Assembly: GCA_947503555.1 (NCBI GenBank)
Contig: CANNEE010000003.1
Coordinates: forward strand, 1 to 64,000
Source: an uncultured Shewanella sp.
Lineage (GTDB): Bacteria; Pseudomonadota; Gammaproteobacteria; Enterobacterales; Shewanellaceae
DNA: 64,000 bases
Direction: 5' to 3'
A program made the position numbers and the translations under genes. Every line of letters starts with the position of its first letter. Position 1 is the stretch's first letter. The notes under the pieces were generated by a model. It made no database searches. It was not told the DNA's origin and worked only from the letters and a program-made list of their open reading frames with translations. This document shows, piece by piece, positions 43,550 through 53,446 of this stretch.

Positions 43550-44290
43550 ATGAAGAAATTACTCGCCGTTACGGCTATTACCTTGGCTTTGCCTATGACT
43601 GCCAATGCCGCTGCAAACTTTGTTGAAGGTGATGCCACCTTAGCAGGTGAAGCAGAGTTTGGTGCAACCCTAACGACAGGTAATACAGATACTTCTTCGG
43701 CTAAAGCTAAGCTGAAGTTAAAGCATGAACTAGGTGAATGGGAAAACGTTTATCTTCTTGAAGGCTTATACAAAGAAGATGAAGATGAAGTGACTGCTAA
43801 GCGTTACTTTGCTGGTTTTCAAGGTAACTATAAGTTCGATGAAATGAGCTATATGTTTGCCGGCGCTAACTATGAAGTCGACCCTTTCACAGGTTATGAT
43901 TACAAGCTTTCTGGTGCGGCAGGTTATGGTCATAAGTTTATCACCAGTGAGAATAGCTGGTTGAAGGTTGAAATTGGTCCTGGTTATATCTATCAGCGAC
44001 TAGATAGCGATCAAGAAGCTGAAAAAGGCTACAGCTCAGATGACAGTTTAGTTCTTCACGGTGTGGCTAAGTTTGAAGCTGATATCAGTGAGAGTTCTAA
44101 GTTCAAACAAGAGATCATTGCCGACTATGGTGATAGTCTGATTGCGCGTTCTGAAACGTCGATTACTGCGAATATTGTTGGTGCGTTAGCAATGAAATTT
44201 GCTGTGGTGGTACGTTATAACAATGAAGCGTTAGAAGGCAAAAAGAGTACAGACACAGAAACTAACATGACACTCTTGTACTCTTTCTAA
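43550..44290 (+). CDS. ydiY: DUF481 outer-membrane beta-barrel (YdiY-like)
   Basis: About 246 residues. The ATG at 43550 is preferred to 43544, since CTGGAG abuts the earlier ATG. Signal peptide MKKLLAVTAITLALPMTANA, then a DUF481 barrel with LAGEAEFGATLTTGNTDTSS, YFAGFQGNYKFDEMSYMFAG and a C-terminal aromatic (TNMTLLYSF) for outer-membrane insertion. Relatives include E. coli YdiY and salt-induced outer-membrane proteins; the function is not known. Monocistronic with its own terminator at 44304. Confidence 0.87.
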   Translation: MKKLLAVTAITLALPMTANAAANFVEGDATLAGEAEFGATLTTGNTDTSSAKAKLKLKHELGEWENVYLLEGLYKEDEDEVTAKRYFAGFQGNYKFDEMSYMFAGANYEVDPFTGYDYKLSGAAGYGHKFITSENSWLKVEIGPGYIYQRLDSDQEAEKGYSSDDSLVLHGVAKFEADISESSKFKQEIIADYGDSLIARSETSITANIVGALAMKFAVVVRYNNEALEGKKSTDTETNMTLLYSF

Positions 44291-44303
44291 TGGAGCAAGA
44301 GAA

Positions 44304-44337
44304 TAAAAAAACCAGACTGAATAGTCTGGTTTTTTTG
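44304..44337. terminator. Bidirectional terminator, ydiY/putA
   Basis: AAAAAAACCAGACT-GAAT-AGTCTGGTTTTTTT: 44304-44317 pairs fully with 44322-44335, with T runs on both strands, between the convergent ydiY-like gene and putA. Confidence 0.93.
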
Positions 44338-44357
44338 TTTAAGCGAGTAATAGCTTT

Positions 44358-47300
44358 TTACTCGTCACTATCACCTAATGAGAGTAGTGTTGCATTACCA
44401 CCAATAGCGGTAATATTGTTGGTACGAGTCTTTTCGGTAACGAAGCGGCTTAGGTAATGAGGACCGCCAGCTTTAGGACCTGTACCCGACAAGCCTTGCC
44501 CTCCGAAAGGCTGTACACCTACAACTGCGCCAATCTGATTACGGTTTATATAAACATTACCCACGTTGACTTTAGCGGCAACTTCGAGAGCATGGCCTTC
44601 GTTACGACTGTGGATCCCTAAGGTCAAACCAAAGCCTGTACTATTGATCTCTTCGATCACCTTACCAAGATCGGCGGCTTTATAACGAATGACATGAAGA
44701 ATTGGGCCAAAGTGTTCTTTGTCCAATACGCCGATAGAGTCAATTTCAACCGCGGTAGGCGCAACGAAATGGCCATTCTCTGTCTCTTGTGGTAGCTCAA
44801 CTTGCTTAAGTAGCTTACCAACTTGTTTGATGTGGTCGATATGGGCATTAAGGTTGGCTTTAGCTGTCGCATCGATAACTGGGCCAACATCGGTTTTAAT
44901 CGATGTTGGATGACCTATGGTAAGCTCTTCCATTGCGCCTTGCATGACATCGAGTACACGCTCTGCGATATCTTCTTGAAGATACAGTACACGTAGCGCA
45001 GAGCAACGCTGTCCAGCACTGGTAAAGGATGAAGAAACCACATCGTTAACGACCTGCTCAGGTTGAGATGTTGAATCGACAACCATGGCATTTTGACCGC
45101 CGGTTTCAGCAATCAGTGGAATGATGGCGCCATCTCTTTGGGCTAAGGTTAAGTTAATTCGCTTGGCGGTCGCAGTTGAGCCAGTAAAGCAGACGCCGCC
45201 AATGCGCTCATCTGCCGTGATAAGACTACCCACATTGGCACCTGTACCAGGAACAAACTGCAGTACATCTTTTGGAATACCTGCTTCATGGGCTAGCTGT
45301 ACGGCGCGATAACCGACAATTGAGGTTTGCTCTGCAGGCTTAGCCACAACTGTGTTACCAGCGGCAAGCGCAGCTGTGACTTGCCCTAGGAAGATAGCCA
45401 GAGGGAAGTTCCACGGGCTGATACAGGCAAATACACCACGGCCTTGTAAGAATAACTCGTTAAGCTCGCCAGTAGGCCCAGGCATTAGCTCAGGTTTTGC
45501 CATCATTTTCTTAGCTTGCACTGCATAATATCGGCAGAAGTCGACCGCTTCTCTAACTTCATCGATACCATCTTGAATACTTTTGCCTGCTTCGCGTGTA
45601 CATAGGGCAATTAACTCTTCACGGTTTTCCTCTAACAGATCCGCAAGCTTTTGCAATGCATTAGCTCTTTGCTCAACAGGTGTTGCTGTCCAGCTAGGGA
45701 AGGCCTTATGAGCGCTATAAATAGCCTGTTCGACACTCTGTTTATCGGCAAAGTGCAATTGACCGACGACTTCCTTAGTGTTGTATGGGCTGACGACCTC
45801 AACTTGCTCACCACCTAAGGTTTCACCATTCACCAACGGCCCTGCTTGCCATTGAGTCTCTTTATACTTGTCTAGGGCAGCGAAGAAAGGTTGAGATTCC
45901 GAGAGTATATTCATGTTCAATCCTTTAGAATTTTTACGCTCTTCACCGAAGATATCGAGTGGTTGAACTATCTTGTTGTTGGCGAGGGTTTTGTATTTTT
46001 TTAGTGTCAGTAGTGGGTGAACCACAAGTGACTCAATCGGTGTCTTAGGGTCGACCAACTTGTGTACGAAAGAGGTATTTGCTCCGTTTTCTAGAAGGCG
46101 TCGTACTAGGTAAGGAAGCAGATCTTTATGGGCGCCTACAGGGGCATAGATACGGACTTTTTTGGCACCCGCTTCAGCGAGTAGGGTGTCGTATAGCTCT
46201 TCTCCCATACCGTGAAGGCGCTGGAATTCATAATCTCTATCTCCAGCCATATCGCTAATGGCTGCGACAGTTTGGGCATTATGGCTGGCAAACTGAGGGT
46301 AGATAGCGCCTCGAGTTGCTTCAGATAGCAGGTAACGAGCGCAAGCAAGATATGACACGTCTGTACCTGCTTTACGGGTAAAGAGTGGATAGCCGCCTTC
46401 TCCGGCAACCTGAGCCCATTTTAGCTCGCTGTCCCAATAGGCACCTTTCACTAGACGCAGTGGAATTTCATCACCTTGCTCTTTTGCTAAACGCGTTAAC
46501 CAGCAAAGTACCGGAAGGGCACGCTTTGAGTAGGCTTGAACGACAATACCCAGCAGTCCCCAACCTTTGGCGACATCGCTTTGATAGAGTTTTTTAAACA
46601 GCTCAAGGGATAGCTCAAGTCTATCGACCTCTTCGGCATCAATAGATACGCCGACATTGAGACTTCTAGCTTGGCCAACCAATTTAACCAAAGTCTCATA
46701 AAGCTCTGTCATGACTCTATCTTGGTTGGCGACTTCATATCTTGGGTGCAGCGCCGAGAGTTTGATTGATATGGTAGGGCGAGGAGAAACCGATTCGTCG
46801 TAATCTTGCGCGCCGAGCGCAGCAATGGCCGAAGAATAATCATCAAAATATTTCTCGGCATCTTTCATCGTGAGTGCCGCTTCACCTAGCATGTCGTAGC
46901 TATGGGTGTAGCCAAGCTTGCGCTTATTCTCACTGTTTTTTAAGGCTTCTTGTACCGTGCGTCCTAAAACAAACTGCTTACCCATGATTTTCATTGCTGC
47001 CAGCATGGCTTGGCGAATAACAGGCTCTCCTAGTCGATTTACTAGCTTATTGAGTAGGCCGCTGGGTTTGCCATCTTGGGGTTGGTCGAGTTTGACGATT
47101 TTCCCAGTTAGCATCAGGCCCCAGGTGGATGCATTGACCAGAACTGAGTCGCTTTGGCTTAGGTGCTCATCCCATTTGGCTCCGGATAGCTTATCTTCAA
47201 TTAGCGCATCGGCAGTGGCGGAATCTGGAATACGCAATAAGGCTTCAGCAAGGCACATGAGAATAATGCCTTCTTGGGTCTCTAAGCTGTATTGCTGCAA

Positions 47301-47537
47301 AAATGCATCAATACCTACCATGAGTCCTTTCTTATCATATTGACGGACTTTATTAACTAGCTCGTGGGCTCTGTTCGTCACACGGGTAATTTCATCTTCG
47401 CTAGATGGGACAAGTTGGATCAGTTGTGAAAGGTAACTTTCTTCATCGACGATATAGTTATCACTGATTGCTGTAAACAGTTCGTCGAGATCGGCATTGT
47501 CATAGTGACCTGCCAGAACTTCACTCGCTTTAAACAT
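44358..47537 (-). CDS. putA: Bifunctional proline dehydrogenase / P5C dehydrogenase
   Basis: About 1059 residues from ATG 47537 (MFKASEVLAGHYD); an in-frame ATG at 47552 adds five residues and is also possible. The FAD-dependent proline dehydrogenase barrel comes first (about 170-480: ISIKLSALHPRYE, RLVKGAYWDSELKWAQ, SHNAQTVAA), then the NAD-dependent aldehyde dehydrogenase (about 550-1030) with PWNFPLAIFLGQ, AETGGQNAMVVDS and catalytic Cys ~845 in AGQRCSAL. It oxidises proline to glutamate at the membrane face. It lacks the N-terminal RHH DNA-binding domain of enterobacterial PutA (about 1320 residues), so it is a catalytic, non-regulatory short PutA. Confidence 0.96.
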   Translation of the reverse strand: MFKASEVLAGHYDNADLDELFTAISDNYIVDEESYLSQLIQLVPSSEDEITRVTNRAHELVNKVRQYDKKGLMVGIDAFLQQYSLETQEGIILMCLAEALLRIPDSATADALIEDKLSGAKWDEHLSQSDSVLVNASTWGLMLTGKIVKLDQPQDGKPSGLLNKLVNRLGEPVIRQAMLAAMKIMGKQFVLGRTVQEALKNSENKRKLGYTHSYDMLGEAALTMKDAEKYFDDYSSAIAALGAQDYDESVSPRPTISIKLSALHPRYEVANQDRVMTELYETLVKLVGQARSLNVGVSIDAEEVDRLELSLELFKKLYQSDVAKGWGLLGIVVQAYSKRALPVLCWLTRLAKEQGDEIPLRLVKGAYWDSELKWAQVAGEGGYPLFTRKAGTDVSYLACARYLLSEATRGAIYPQFASHNAQTVAAISDMAGDRDYEFQRLHGMGEELYDTLLAEAGAKKVRIYAPVGAHKDLLPYLVRRLLENGANTSFVHKLVDPKTPIESLVVHPLLTLKKYKTLANNKIVQPLDIFGEERKNSKGLNMNILSESQPFFAALDKYKETQWQAGPLVNGETLGGEQVEVVSPYNTKEVVGQLHFADKQSVEQAIYSAHKAFPSWTATPVEQRANALQKLADLLEENREELIALCTREAGKSIQDGIDEVREAVDFCRYYAVQAKKMMAKPELMPGPTGELNELFLQGRGVFACISPWNFPLAIFLGQVTAALAAGNTVVAKPAEQTSIVGYRAVQLAHEAGIPKDVLQFVPGTGANVGSLITADERIGGVCFTGSTATAKRINLTLAQRDGAIIPLIAETGGQNAMVVDSTSQPEQVVNDVVSSSFTSAGQRCSALRVLYLQEDIAERVLDVMQGAMEELTIGHPTSIKTDVGPVIDATAKANLNAHIDHIKQVGKLLKQVELPQETENGHFVAPTAVEIDSIGVLDKEHFGPILHVIRYKAADLGKVIEEINSTGFGLTLGIHSRNEGHALEVAAKVNVGNVYINRNQIGAVVGVQPFGGQGLSGTGPKAGGPHYLSRFVTEKTRTNNITAIGGNATLLSLGDSDE

Positions 47538-47757
47538 AATTATCGCTTCCATCTGGACCTAGGATTAAGCTCAAGCGCCAGCTCGCTAATTCAGTAGGGC
47601 GCCATGCTGTCTTACAAGATGTGTTTTTAATTTTGTATACAATCTGCCATCTTGCGGGCGCAATTATATATTATGTTGGGTGATGAAGGTAACAAAAATC
47701 GTATTGGCGTGATTTAAGTGTGTTTTGTTGGCCGGGGTTTACCGAGCTAGATAGCAA

Positions 47758-47788
47758 AAAAGCCAGCGTTACTAGAACGCTGGCTTTT
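47758..47788 (-). terminator. Terminator after the SH3 protein gene
   Basis: AAAAGCCAGCGTT (47758-47770) pairs perfectly with AACGCTGGCTTTT (47776-47788). Reading leftward the T run continues past the stem, so it ends the minus-strand SH3 gene. Confidence 0.9.
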
Positions 47789-47819
47789 GGTGATGCTTTA
47801 GTTCAACCTAGGTTTTCAA

Positions 47820-48443
47820 TTAAAACATACGTGATTTCTTACGGCCTGGGCGAGGTAAATAAACCAAAATAATGCCGACTAAGGCGCCGATACCGGCAAT
47901 AATGCCGCCTTCTCGCCATAGGGTGAACTGCTGGTTATCTTTCACGGCTTTTAGCTCGGCTACTGCAGCATTCTTATCAACTAAGGCTTGGTCATAGTCT
48001 TTTTGTAGCTGTTGTACTTTTGCCGTTTGAGACGAAAGTTCACGTTCTAATCGTTTCGCCTTGTCTTTGATATCCTTTGTGAGTGCAGCAGTTTGTTCAT
48101 CATGCTGACTGACTACTGTGTTCAATTCCTTCAGCTGGGCTTCAAGTTCGGTCACTCTGACTCTGAAGGTTTTGTTGGCTGTAACGAGTTTGCTTGATAC
48201 CCAACCAGTACGACCCTTGTGGTCGCGGATCTTTGAGTAGCCATCCTGTTTTTCGCCTAAAAAGGTGATAGGGCGTCCCGCTTCAACGCTGCCTAGAATG
48301 CGATATTTCGTTCCAGGGCCACCGTGTAAGTAGGTAAAAACGTTATTTGAAAGAAAGCGAGGCTCTTCTTGGGCAACTTGTTCCTCGGCCAAGAGTTGTG
48401 GAGAAAGCCAAATTGCCATTACAAGGACAATAAATCGTAACAC
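47820..48443 (-). CDS. ygiM: SH3-domain envelope protein, YgiM-like
   Basis: A 207-residue protein of the TIGR04211/YgiM type. Order: signal peptide (MLRFIVLVMAIWLSPQLLA), bacterial SH3 domain (about 30-90: VFTYLHGGPGTKYRILGSV, GWVSSKLV), a long coiled coil (about 95-168) and one C-terminal TM helix (GGIIAGIGALVGIILVYL) with a basic tail. The SH3 domain probably faces the periplasm and binds peptidoglycan. In E. coli ygiM lies next to ygiF and glnE, and both are also in this window, in keeping with the name. Confidence 0.87.
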   Translation of the reverse strand: MLRFIVLVMAIWLSPQLLAEEQVAQEEPRFLSNNVFTYLHGGPGTKYRILGSVEAGRPITFLGEKQDGYSKIRDHKGRTGWVSSKLVTANKTFRVRVTELEAQLKELNTVVSQHDEQTAALTKDIKDKAKRLERELSSQTAKVQQLQKDYDQALVDKNAAVAELKAVKDNQQFTLWREGGIIAGIGALVGIILVYLPRPGRKKSRMF

Positions 48444-48767
48444 TAAAGCGAATCCATCTATGAGTTATAGGCAACATGCTAGGGTTTAACGAAGTGATTT
48501 GCAAGACGGAAAAAGTAGAATTATTGGGATAAAAGTCTTACAAATTAGTTGCTAGGACATCCTGTGCTTTCAAGCTTGCTCTTAGGATTTGTTGTGAGGC
48601 ATTTGGCCTTAGCTGCAGGAGTCATTATTTAGTTTGCTCAGTTAGCATTTATCGTAGCAATAAAATGCTCGCTTTCTAGCCCAGAATGTATCACTTAACA
48701 TGAAGAGGTTTTAGGCACAAAAAAGGGAAGCAAGCGCTTCCCTTTAGTATTTAGGTGCTTGAATAGA
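48444..48767. other. Intergenic, terminator only
   Basis: A 324-bp gap between ygiM and the phosphate transporter gene, both on the minus strand. It presumably carries the ygiM promoter near 48450-48520. Apart from the pit terminator at 48719-48745 I see no gene, RNA or clear repeat. Confidence 0.5.
48719..48745 (-). terminator. Terminator after pit
   Basis: AAAGGGAAGC (48722-48731) pairs with GCTTCCCTTT (48736-48745). On the minus strand the stem is followed by a T run (48724-48719), ending the DUF47-pit operon. Confidence 0.88.
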
Positions 48768-50036
48768 TTATCCAAAGATACCTTTAATCATGAAGAAGAA
48801 CATGATGGATAGTGCAGCACCTGCTGGCAGTGTGACTACCCATGAAATCACGATGTTACGCACAACACCTAAGTTAATCGCTGCAATACCACGTGCCATA
48901 CCGACACCCAATACCGCACCCACTAAGGTTTGAGTTGTTGAGATCGGCAGACCAGTACCAGATGCAATAACAACTGTCGTTGCGGCGGCTAGCTCAGCGG
49001 CAAAACCACGGCTAGGCGTTAAGTGAGTGATGTTCTTACCAATGGTTTGCATTACTCGCTTACCAAAGATAGCTAGACCCAATACGATACCAAAACCACC
49101 TAGAGGTAGAATCCACCATACAAGCTCAGCTTTCTTAGCGATTTCACCACCGTTATTCACGACAGAAACAACAGCCGCTAGTGGACCAATCGCGTTAGCA
49201 ACGTCGTTTGAACCGTGAGCAAATGCCATACAACAAGCTGTAACGACCATCAGGATAGCGAAGACTTTTTCTACGTTACCGAAATGGGTTTCACGGTCGG
49301 CTTTCGGGTCAAGCTTAAGACGAGAGATGGCAATCTTACCTGCGATACCGATAAGTACAGCAACAGCAACCGCTAAGCTATAGGCTTCGACATTATCAAA
49401 GTGAAGACCAATGTGCTTTAGACCTTTCTTGATAGTCACAAGTGACATCACAAAGCCTGCTAATGCCATATAGAAAGGCACATATTTCTTAGCATTCAGT
49501 AGCGGATCTTCAGTATCAAAAATCAGCTTTTGTACACTCTGGAATATAGTGAAAGCGATAAAGCCAGAGATTGCAGGAGTGACAATCCAAGAACCTACGA
49601 TACCACCTACTTTGCTCCATTCAACAGCATCTGCGCTCACACCAACGGCTGCGAAGCCTACGATAGCACCGATAATTGAGTGAGTTGTCGATACAGGCCA
49701 GCCTAGCGCTGACGCTACAACTAGCCAGATACCTGCTGCAAGTAGCGAGGCTATCATGCCGTAGACAAGTAGCTCAGGTACATCGACGAAATAGCTAGAA
49801 TCGATAATCCCTTTACGAATTGTACTGGTGACTTCACCACCGGCTAGATAAGCACCGGCGAATTCGAAGATCATCGCAATAATAATCGCTTGTTTAATGG
49901 TAATAGCGTTTGAACCGACAGAGGTGCCCATTGCATTCGCTACGTCGTTGGCACCAATACCCCATGCCATTAAAAAACCAAAAGCGGCCGCTATGGCTAT
50001 CAGCCATGGACCATTGGCGACTAATACATCAACCAT
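48768..50036 (-). CDS. pit: PiT-family inorganic phosphate transporter
   Basis: A 422-residue inner-membrane carrier. The family's paired signatures are present: WGIGANDVANAMGTSVGSNA near the N-terminus and FAHGSNDVANAIGPLAAVVS in the second half, plus WPVSTTHSIIGAIVG and GLPISTTQTLVGAVLG. It imports metal-phosphate or phosphate by symport. It is 25 bp downstream of the DUF47 gene, its usual partner, in one operon. Start ATG 50036 with AAGAAAAATATCAAGG-type leader; length is typical. Confidence 0.94.
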   Translation of the reverse strand: MVDVLVANGPWLIAIAAAFGFLMAWGIGANDVANAMGTSVGSNAITIKQAIIIAMIFEFAGAYLAGGEVTSTIRKGIIDSSYFVDVPELLVYGMIASLLAAGIWLVVASALGWPVSTTHSIIGAIVGFAAVGVSADAVEWSKVGGIVGSWIVTPAISGFIAFTIFQSVQKLIFDTEDPLLNAKKYVPFYMALAGFVMSLVTIKKGLKHIGLHFDNVEAYSLAVAVAVLIGIAGKIAISRLKLDPKADRETHFGNVEKVFAILMVVTACCMAFAHGSNDVANAIGPLAAVVSVVNNGGEIAKKAELVWWILPLGGFGIVLGLAIFGKRVMQTIGKNITHLTPSRGFAAELAAATTVVIASGTGLPISTTQTLVGAVLGVGMARGIAAINLGVVRNIVISWVVTLPAGAALSIMFFFMIKGIFG

Positions 50037-50061
50037 GTTGTTACCTTGATATTTTTCTTAT

Positions 50062-50742
50062 TTAGACGCGAGCTAACATCAGCTCTAAGCGAGAACCGAC
50101 ACGCTCAGCTAAATCTGCTAAGTCGCCGACCCATTCTATTATCTTGTAAAGAATCATGACATCGACAGGGTTTAGTTCTGCTTCCATAGCGTAAACCTGG
50201 CGACGCACTTGAATTTGTAGCTCATCAGTGTCGTCTTCGATTTTATCGAGTTCACTGATCATCTTGGCAACCAAATCAACTTCACGACCACGGAAACCTG
50301 TTTCTAATAGATCATCAAGTTCGTTAATCGCATCTTTTGCCAAGGTTACCGCGTCTAAACAGCGCACTAAGTAAGCTTGGAAAGTCGTTTGGACTGCTTG
50401 AGGGACAAGTAACTCACGGCCAATAACACGGCCAGAGATATCTTTTGCTTTGTTAGCAATCTTGTCTTGTTGAGTAAGAAGTTCAAGTAAATCCGTACGC
50501 TCAACAGGCATAAATAGCCCGCCAGGAAGTTTTAGACGGATCTCACGCTTTAGTGTATCCGCTTCTTTTTCCGCATTACTAATGTCTTTACGAATTTCGA
50601 CAGCCTTATCCCAGTCACCTGTGATAGTGGCATCAAAAAACGGAACAAGTAGTGCCGCGCATTCATTTACTTTGTCTATGTGCTCTTGTAGAGGCTTAAT
50701 TGGCGATTTTGCAAACACGCCCAAAATAGAGTTTACTGGCAT
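50062..50742 (-). CDS. DUF47 (TIGR00153) PhoU-like partner of Pit
   Basis: A 226-residue, all-helical cytosolic protein of the TIGR00153/DUF47 family, distantly like PhoU: FAKSPIKPLQEHIDKVNECAALLVPFF, KLPGGLFMPVERTDLLELLTQQDKIANKAKDI, and IYKIIEWVGDLADLAERVGSRLE near the end. Encoded directly before pit. Such partners are thought to regulate Pit activity. No Pho box was recognised upstream. Confidence 0.92.
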   Translation of the reverse strand: MPVNSILGVFAKSPIKPLQEHIDKVNECAALLVPFFDATITGDWDKAVEIRKDISNAEKEADTLKREIRLKLPGGLFMPVERTDLLELLTQQDKIANKAKDISGRVIGRELLVPQAVQTTFQAYLVRCLDAVTLAKDAINELDDLLETGFRGREVDLVAKMISELDKIEDDTDELQIQVRRQVYAMEAELNPVDVMILYKIIEWVGDLADLAERVGSRLELMLARV

Positions 50743-50974
50743 AGCCGATACCTTTTCAGGTTATTCCATTATTGGAAATTGCGGGCGCATGTTAACCTAA
50801 GCGCTCGCGTATTGAAACTGTGTTTTCGCTAAAATAGCCACAGTTTTTATTCTAACGAGTTATATATCAACTTCTGGCGCAGGATACTAACGGTTGATTA
50901 TGACAGGAATGTTACATTATTAAGACTCGATGACAAGTCGATGAATGTTTGATGACAAAATGAGCAGTTAATCC

Positions 50975-52477
50975 ATGGATACTGAGATAGAGCTAAAACT
51001 TTTTTTCCAGCCAGCCAACAAAGATTCACTTATTGCATTACTCAATGCTATTCCTAAGGCCGATATTCGTCCCACACAAAGCTTGCTTAATACTTATTAT
51101 GATACACCGAATATGCAGCTGAGAGCTTGGGACATGGGCTTTAGGGTACGTTCTAGTGGTAAAGGGATTGAGCAAACCATTAAAACCAGCGGTAAAGTTG
51201 CCGGAGGGATCCACTCAAGACCTGAATATAATGTCGATTTAATCAGTTCTGAGCCAAATTTGAGCCTATTCCCCCAAGATATTTGGCCTCAAGAATGTGA
51301 TCTCGATAATGTGCAGGGTCAATTAGCGCCGCTCTTTGAGACTAACTTTGAGCGTTTGACTTGGCATATTTATATCGAAGAAAGTTTAGTTGAAGTCGCG
51401 ATGGATATTGGGACTATCTCCACAGACAAGAGCTCTGAAGCCATTTGTGAGCTTGAGTTTGAATTATTAGCTGGCGAAACCTCGGCTTTGTTAGAACTGG
51501 CTACCCAGTTAGCGAATGAAGTACCGATGAGACTTGGACAAGCAAGCAAAGCCAAACGAGGCTACATGTTGGCTCAGCAGGCAAACCCCAGCTATTTAGC
51601 GGCAATCGACTTTATAGAATTGCCATCGGGTCTTTCCCTTGAACAGACCATGATAACGCTTCTTGAGACGGGTCTTGAACGTTGGCAATTACTTGAGGAG
51701 ATGTTGGCATCGAATAGCTTGTCATTGGCAGAGCAAGCTCAGATTTGGTATCGCTTAAGAGCTTGTATTCGTTTACTAAAACTAACCTTGAAACAGTACC
51801 ATATCGATAGCGAAGAGTTGGCGCCATGGTTTACAGAACTGGAGCAAGCTCTTGATTTTATCGAGCCTGCATTGAGCTTGGCCGAAATAGTGGTCCAAGG
51901 TAAGAGTTTGTTAGGTAAGTTAAAGCAACAAAAAGATTTGAATGCTCATGCTCAGACTCAGTTGGCGCAATTGGATTTCAATCAAAAGCTTAAGGAGTTG
52001 TGGCAGTTACCTTGTTATGGTCAGCTGCAGTTGGCGTTAGTGGATCTCATGCTTAAGGCTAATGCTCGTCAATTGGATTTGAGTCAAGCAAAGGGAAGCA
52101 ATAGTTTGCTCTCTTTTGCCAATGAATTGCAGGAAGCCTCTTGGCAGAAAATTATCACCATGATGCCATCTCAAGCTAACCTGTCGAGCCATGATTATCA
52201 GCAATTTGCTAAGGCGTTAGATGAAAGCATTCTTGTTGGTTTTGCCTATGGCAGCCTCTATGGTAACCATGCTCAGGAGCGAGAGGCGTTTCGTCGCCCT
52301 TGGCAGGATATGGTATTAGGTATTCGCACTTTGGCTTGCTATCAGAAGCTGTCGCAGCTTAGTAGTGAGCTTGGAATGGATATCAGCGATTGGTTAGAGG
52401 GTAAATCTCAAAGCCTGCTTTTTGCTATGGAGCACTCAAGACGTTCGGCGTTAACTAAGGTTCCCTATTGGCGATAA
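50975..52477 (+). CDS. ygiF: CYTH-CHAD inorganic triphosphatase YgiF
   Basis: A 500-residue two-domain protein. CYTH domain (1-205): the metal-binding ExExK motif is E4, E6, K8 in MDTEIELKLFF, followed by LLNTYYDTP, GFRVRSSGKGIEQTIKTSG and a C-terminal GQASKAKRGYMLAQQ. CHAD domain (about 215-490): helical, with conserved basic positions (WYRLRACIRLLKL, RRPWQDMVLGIR). YgiF hydrolyses inorganic triphosphate, and CHAD domains bind polyphosphate. Lying beside the DUF47-pit phosphate operon (divergent) makes functional sense. In E. coli ygiF is next to glnE; here they are about 7 kb apart. Confidence 0.92.
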   Translation: MDTEIELKLFFQPANKDSLIALLNAIPKADIRPTQSLLNTYYDTPNMQLRAWDMGFRVRSSGKGIEQTIKTSGKVAGGIHSRPEYNVDLISSEPNLSLFPQDIWPQECDLDNVQGQLAPLFETNFERLTWHIYIEESLVEVAMDIGTISTDKSSEAICELEFELLAGETSALLELATQLANEVPMRLGQASKAKRGYMLAQQANPSYLAAIDFIELPSGLSLEQTMITLLETGLERWQLLEEMLASNSLSLAEQAQIWYRLRACIRLLKLTLKQYHIDSEELAPWFTELEQALDFIEPALSLAEIVVQGKSLLGKLKQQKDLNAHAQTQLAQLDFNQKLKELWQLPCYGQLQLALVDLMLKANARQLDLSQAKGSNSLLSFANELQEASWQKIITMMPSQANLSSHDYQQFAKALDESILVGFAYGSLYGNHAQEREAFRRPWQDMVLGIRTLACYQKLSQLSSELGMDISDWLEGKSQSLLFAMEHSRRSALTKVPYWR

Positions 52478-52502
52478 GCCTTGCTTGTATTGCTGCCTAA
52501 AC

Positions 52503-52535
52503 AAAAAATAGCGCCAATTTAAGGCGCTATTTTTT
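52503..52535. terminator. Bidirectional terminator, ygiF / channel gene
   Basis: AAAAAATAGCGCC (52503-52515) pairs with GGCGCTATTTTTT (52523-52535) around AATTTAA; T runs on both strands between convergent genes. Confidence 0.93.
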
Positions 52536-52554
52536 GTTTTTAACTTTATGTTTC

Positions 52555-53346
52555 TTAGGAAGACCTGTCTTTTAACTGCCGTTTTAAGTTGGCTATCTCA
52601 TCCATCATTTTGACTTGATTCGATTCCATTCTTTCTAAGGCTTGTTGTAACTCGCTCTTAATTTCTTGATTATGATTTTCAAGCTTTTCGTTTTCTTCAG
52701 GAATTATCAGTACCGAGGCGATATAACCTGACATAACACCGAAAAAGCTCACTCCTGAGATAATCACAATAGTTCCTATCACATGGCCTGCCGTACTAAC
52801 AGGGTAGTACTCGCCGTAGCCCACGGTGGAGATAGTCACTATGGTCCACCAGATGGCATCTTCAGCGGTTTTAATATTAGCCTCTGCCACGCCAGCTTCA
52901 ACGAGCAAAATCAATACAGAGGAGAAAGAGATTATGGTGACCATTACCGCTAGTAAAAGGGCTAGCGTGGTTTGACTGCGCTGTTTGAGCAAAGGCTTGA
53001 CCACAGAGTGGGTCATACGAATAAGTCTAAATACTCGAAGAATTTGAAATATTCTGGCAAAGCGCAGTGGCTCAATGGCAGGAATACTGGCGACAAGATC
53101 GATCCAGTGTTTTTTGAAGTAGTAGCGCTTTTGCCTTGCTTTGAATAAGCCATAAAAAAAGTTGATGAGAAAGATACAACAGATGCCAGTATCTAGCATG
53201 ATGAGTAAGCGGTGACTTTCTTCACTCAAATTACCAAAGGCCATCACCAAAATCATAACTACAGATACTAATGATAGCAGCATCATGGCGAGATCAAAGG
53301 GCTTAGGGGCGTTGGAAAGGGTTGAGCTGTGCTGTTTAAATCCCAT
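52555..53346 (-). CDS. Voltage-gated-type potassium channel
   Basis: A 263-residue channel subunit. Helices S1-S4 occupy about 20-125, with an Arg-rich S4-like stretch (RFARIFQILRVFRLIR). The pore loop carries the K+ selectivity filter TVGYG at 174-178 (TIVTISTVGYGEYYP). After S6 (about 185-212) comes a coiled coil (about 215-260) that likely holds the tetramer together. There is no RCK/TrkA-N domain. K+-selective by motif; gating is unknown. It is 100 bp downstream of the probable RHH gene on the same strand, so it could be read through from that operon. Confidence 0.9.
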   Translation of the reverse strand: MGFKQHSSTLSNAPKPFDLAMMLLSLVSVVMILVMAFGNLSEESHRLLIMLDTGICCIFLINFFYGLFKARQKRYYFKKHWIDLVASIPAIEPLRFARIFQILRVFRLIRMTHSVVKPLLKQRSQTTLALLLAVMVTIISFSSVLILLVEAGVAEANIKTAEDAIWWTIVTISTVGYGEYYPVSTAGHVIGTIVIISGVSFFGVMSGYIASVLIIPEENEKLENHNQEIKSELQQALERMESNQVKMMDEIANLKRQLKDRSS

Positions 53347-53446
53347 GGGATAGGTCCGTCTATAAATAGGCGTTATTCAAAGTTCTAAGAGTATCCAAAC
53401 GCCTATTGAGATGCAATTGCTGGGAATATATGAAAGAAAGCTAGGA

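Noticed and set aside
46918-47343. 141-codon open frame antisense to putA
   Set aside because: PutA is certain here; the antisense frame is Ser/Arg-rich shadow coding with no ribosome site or recognisable motif.
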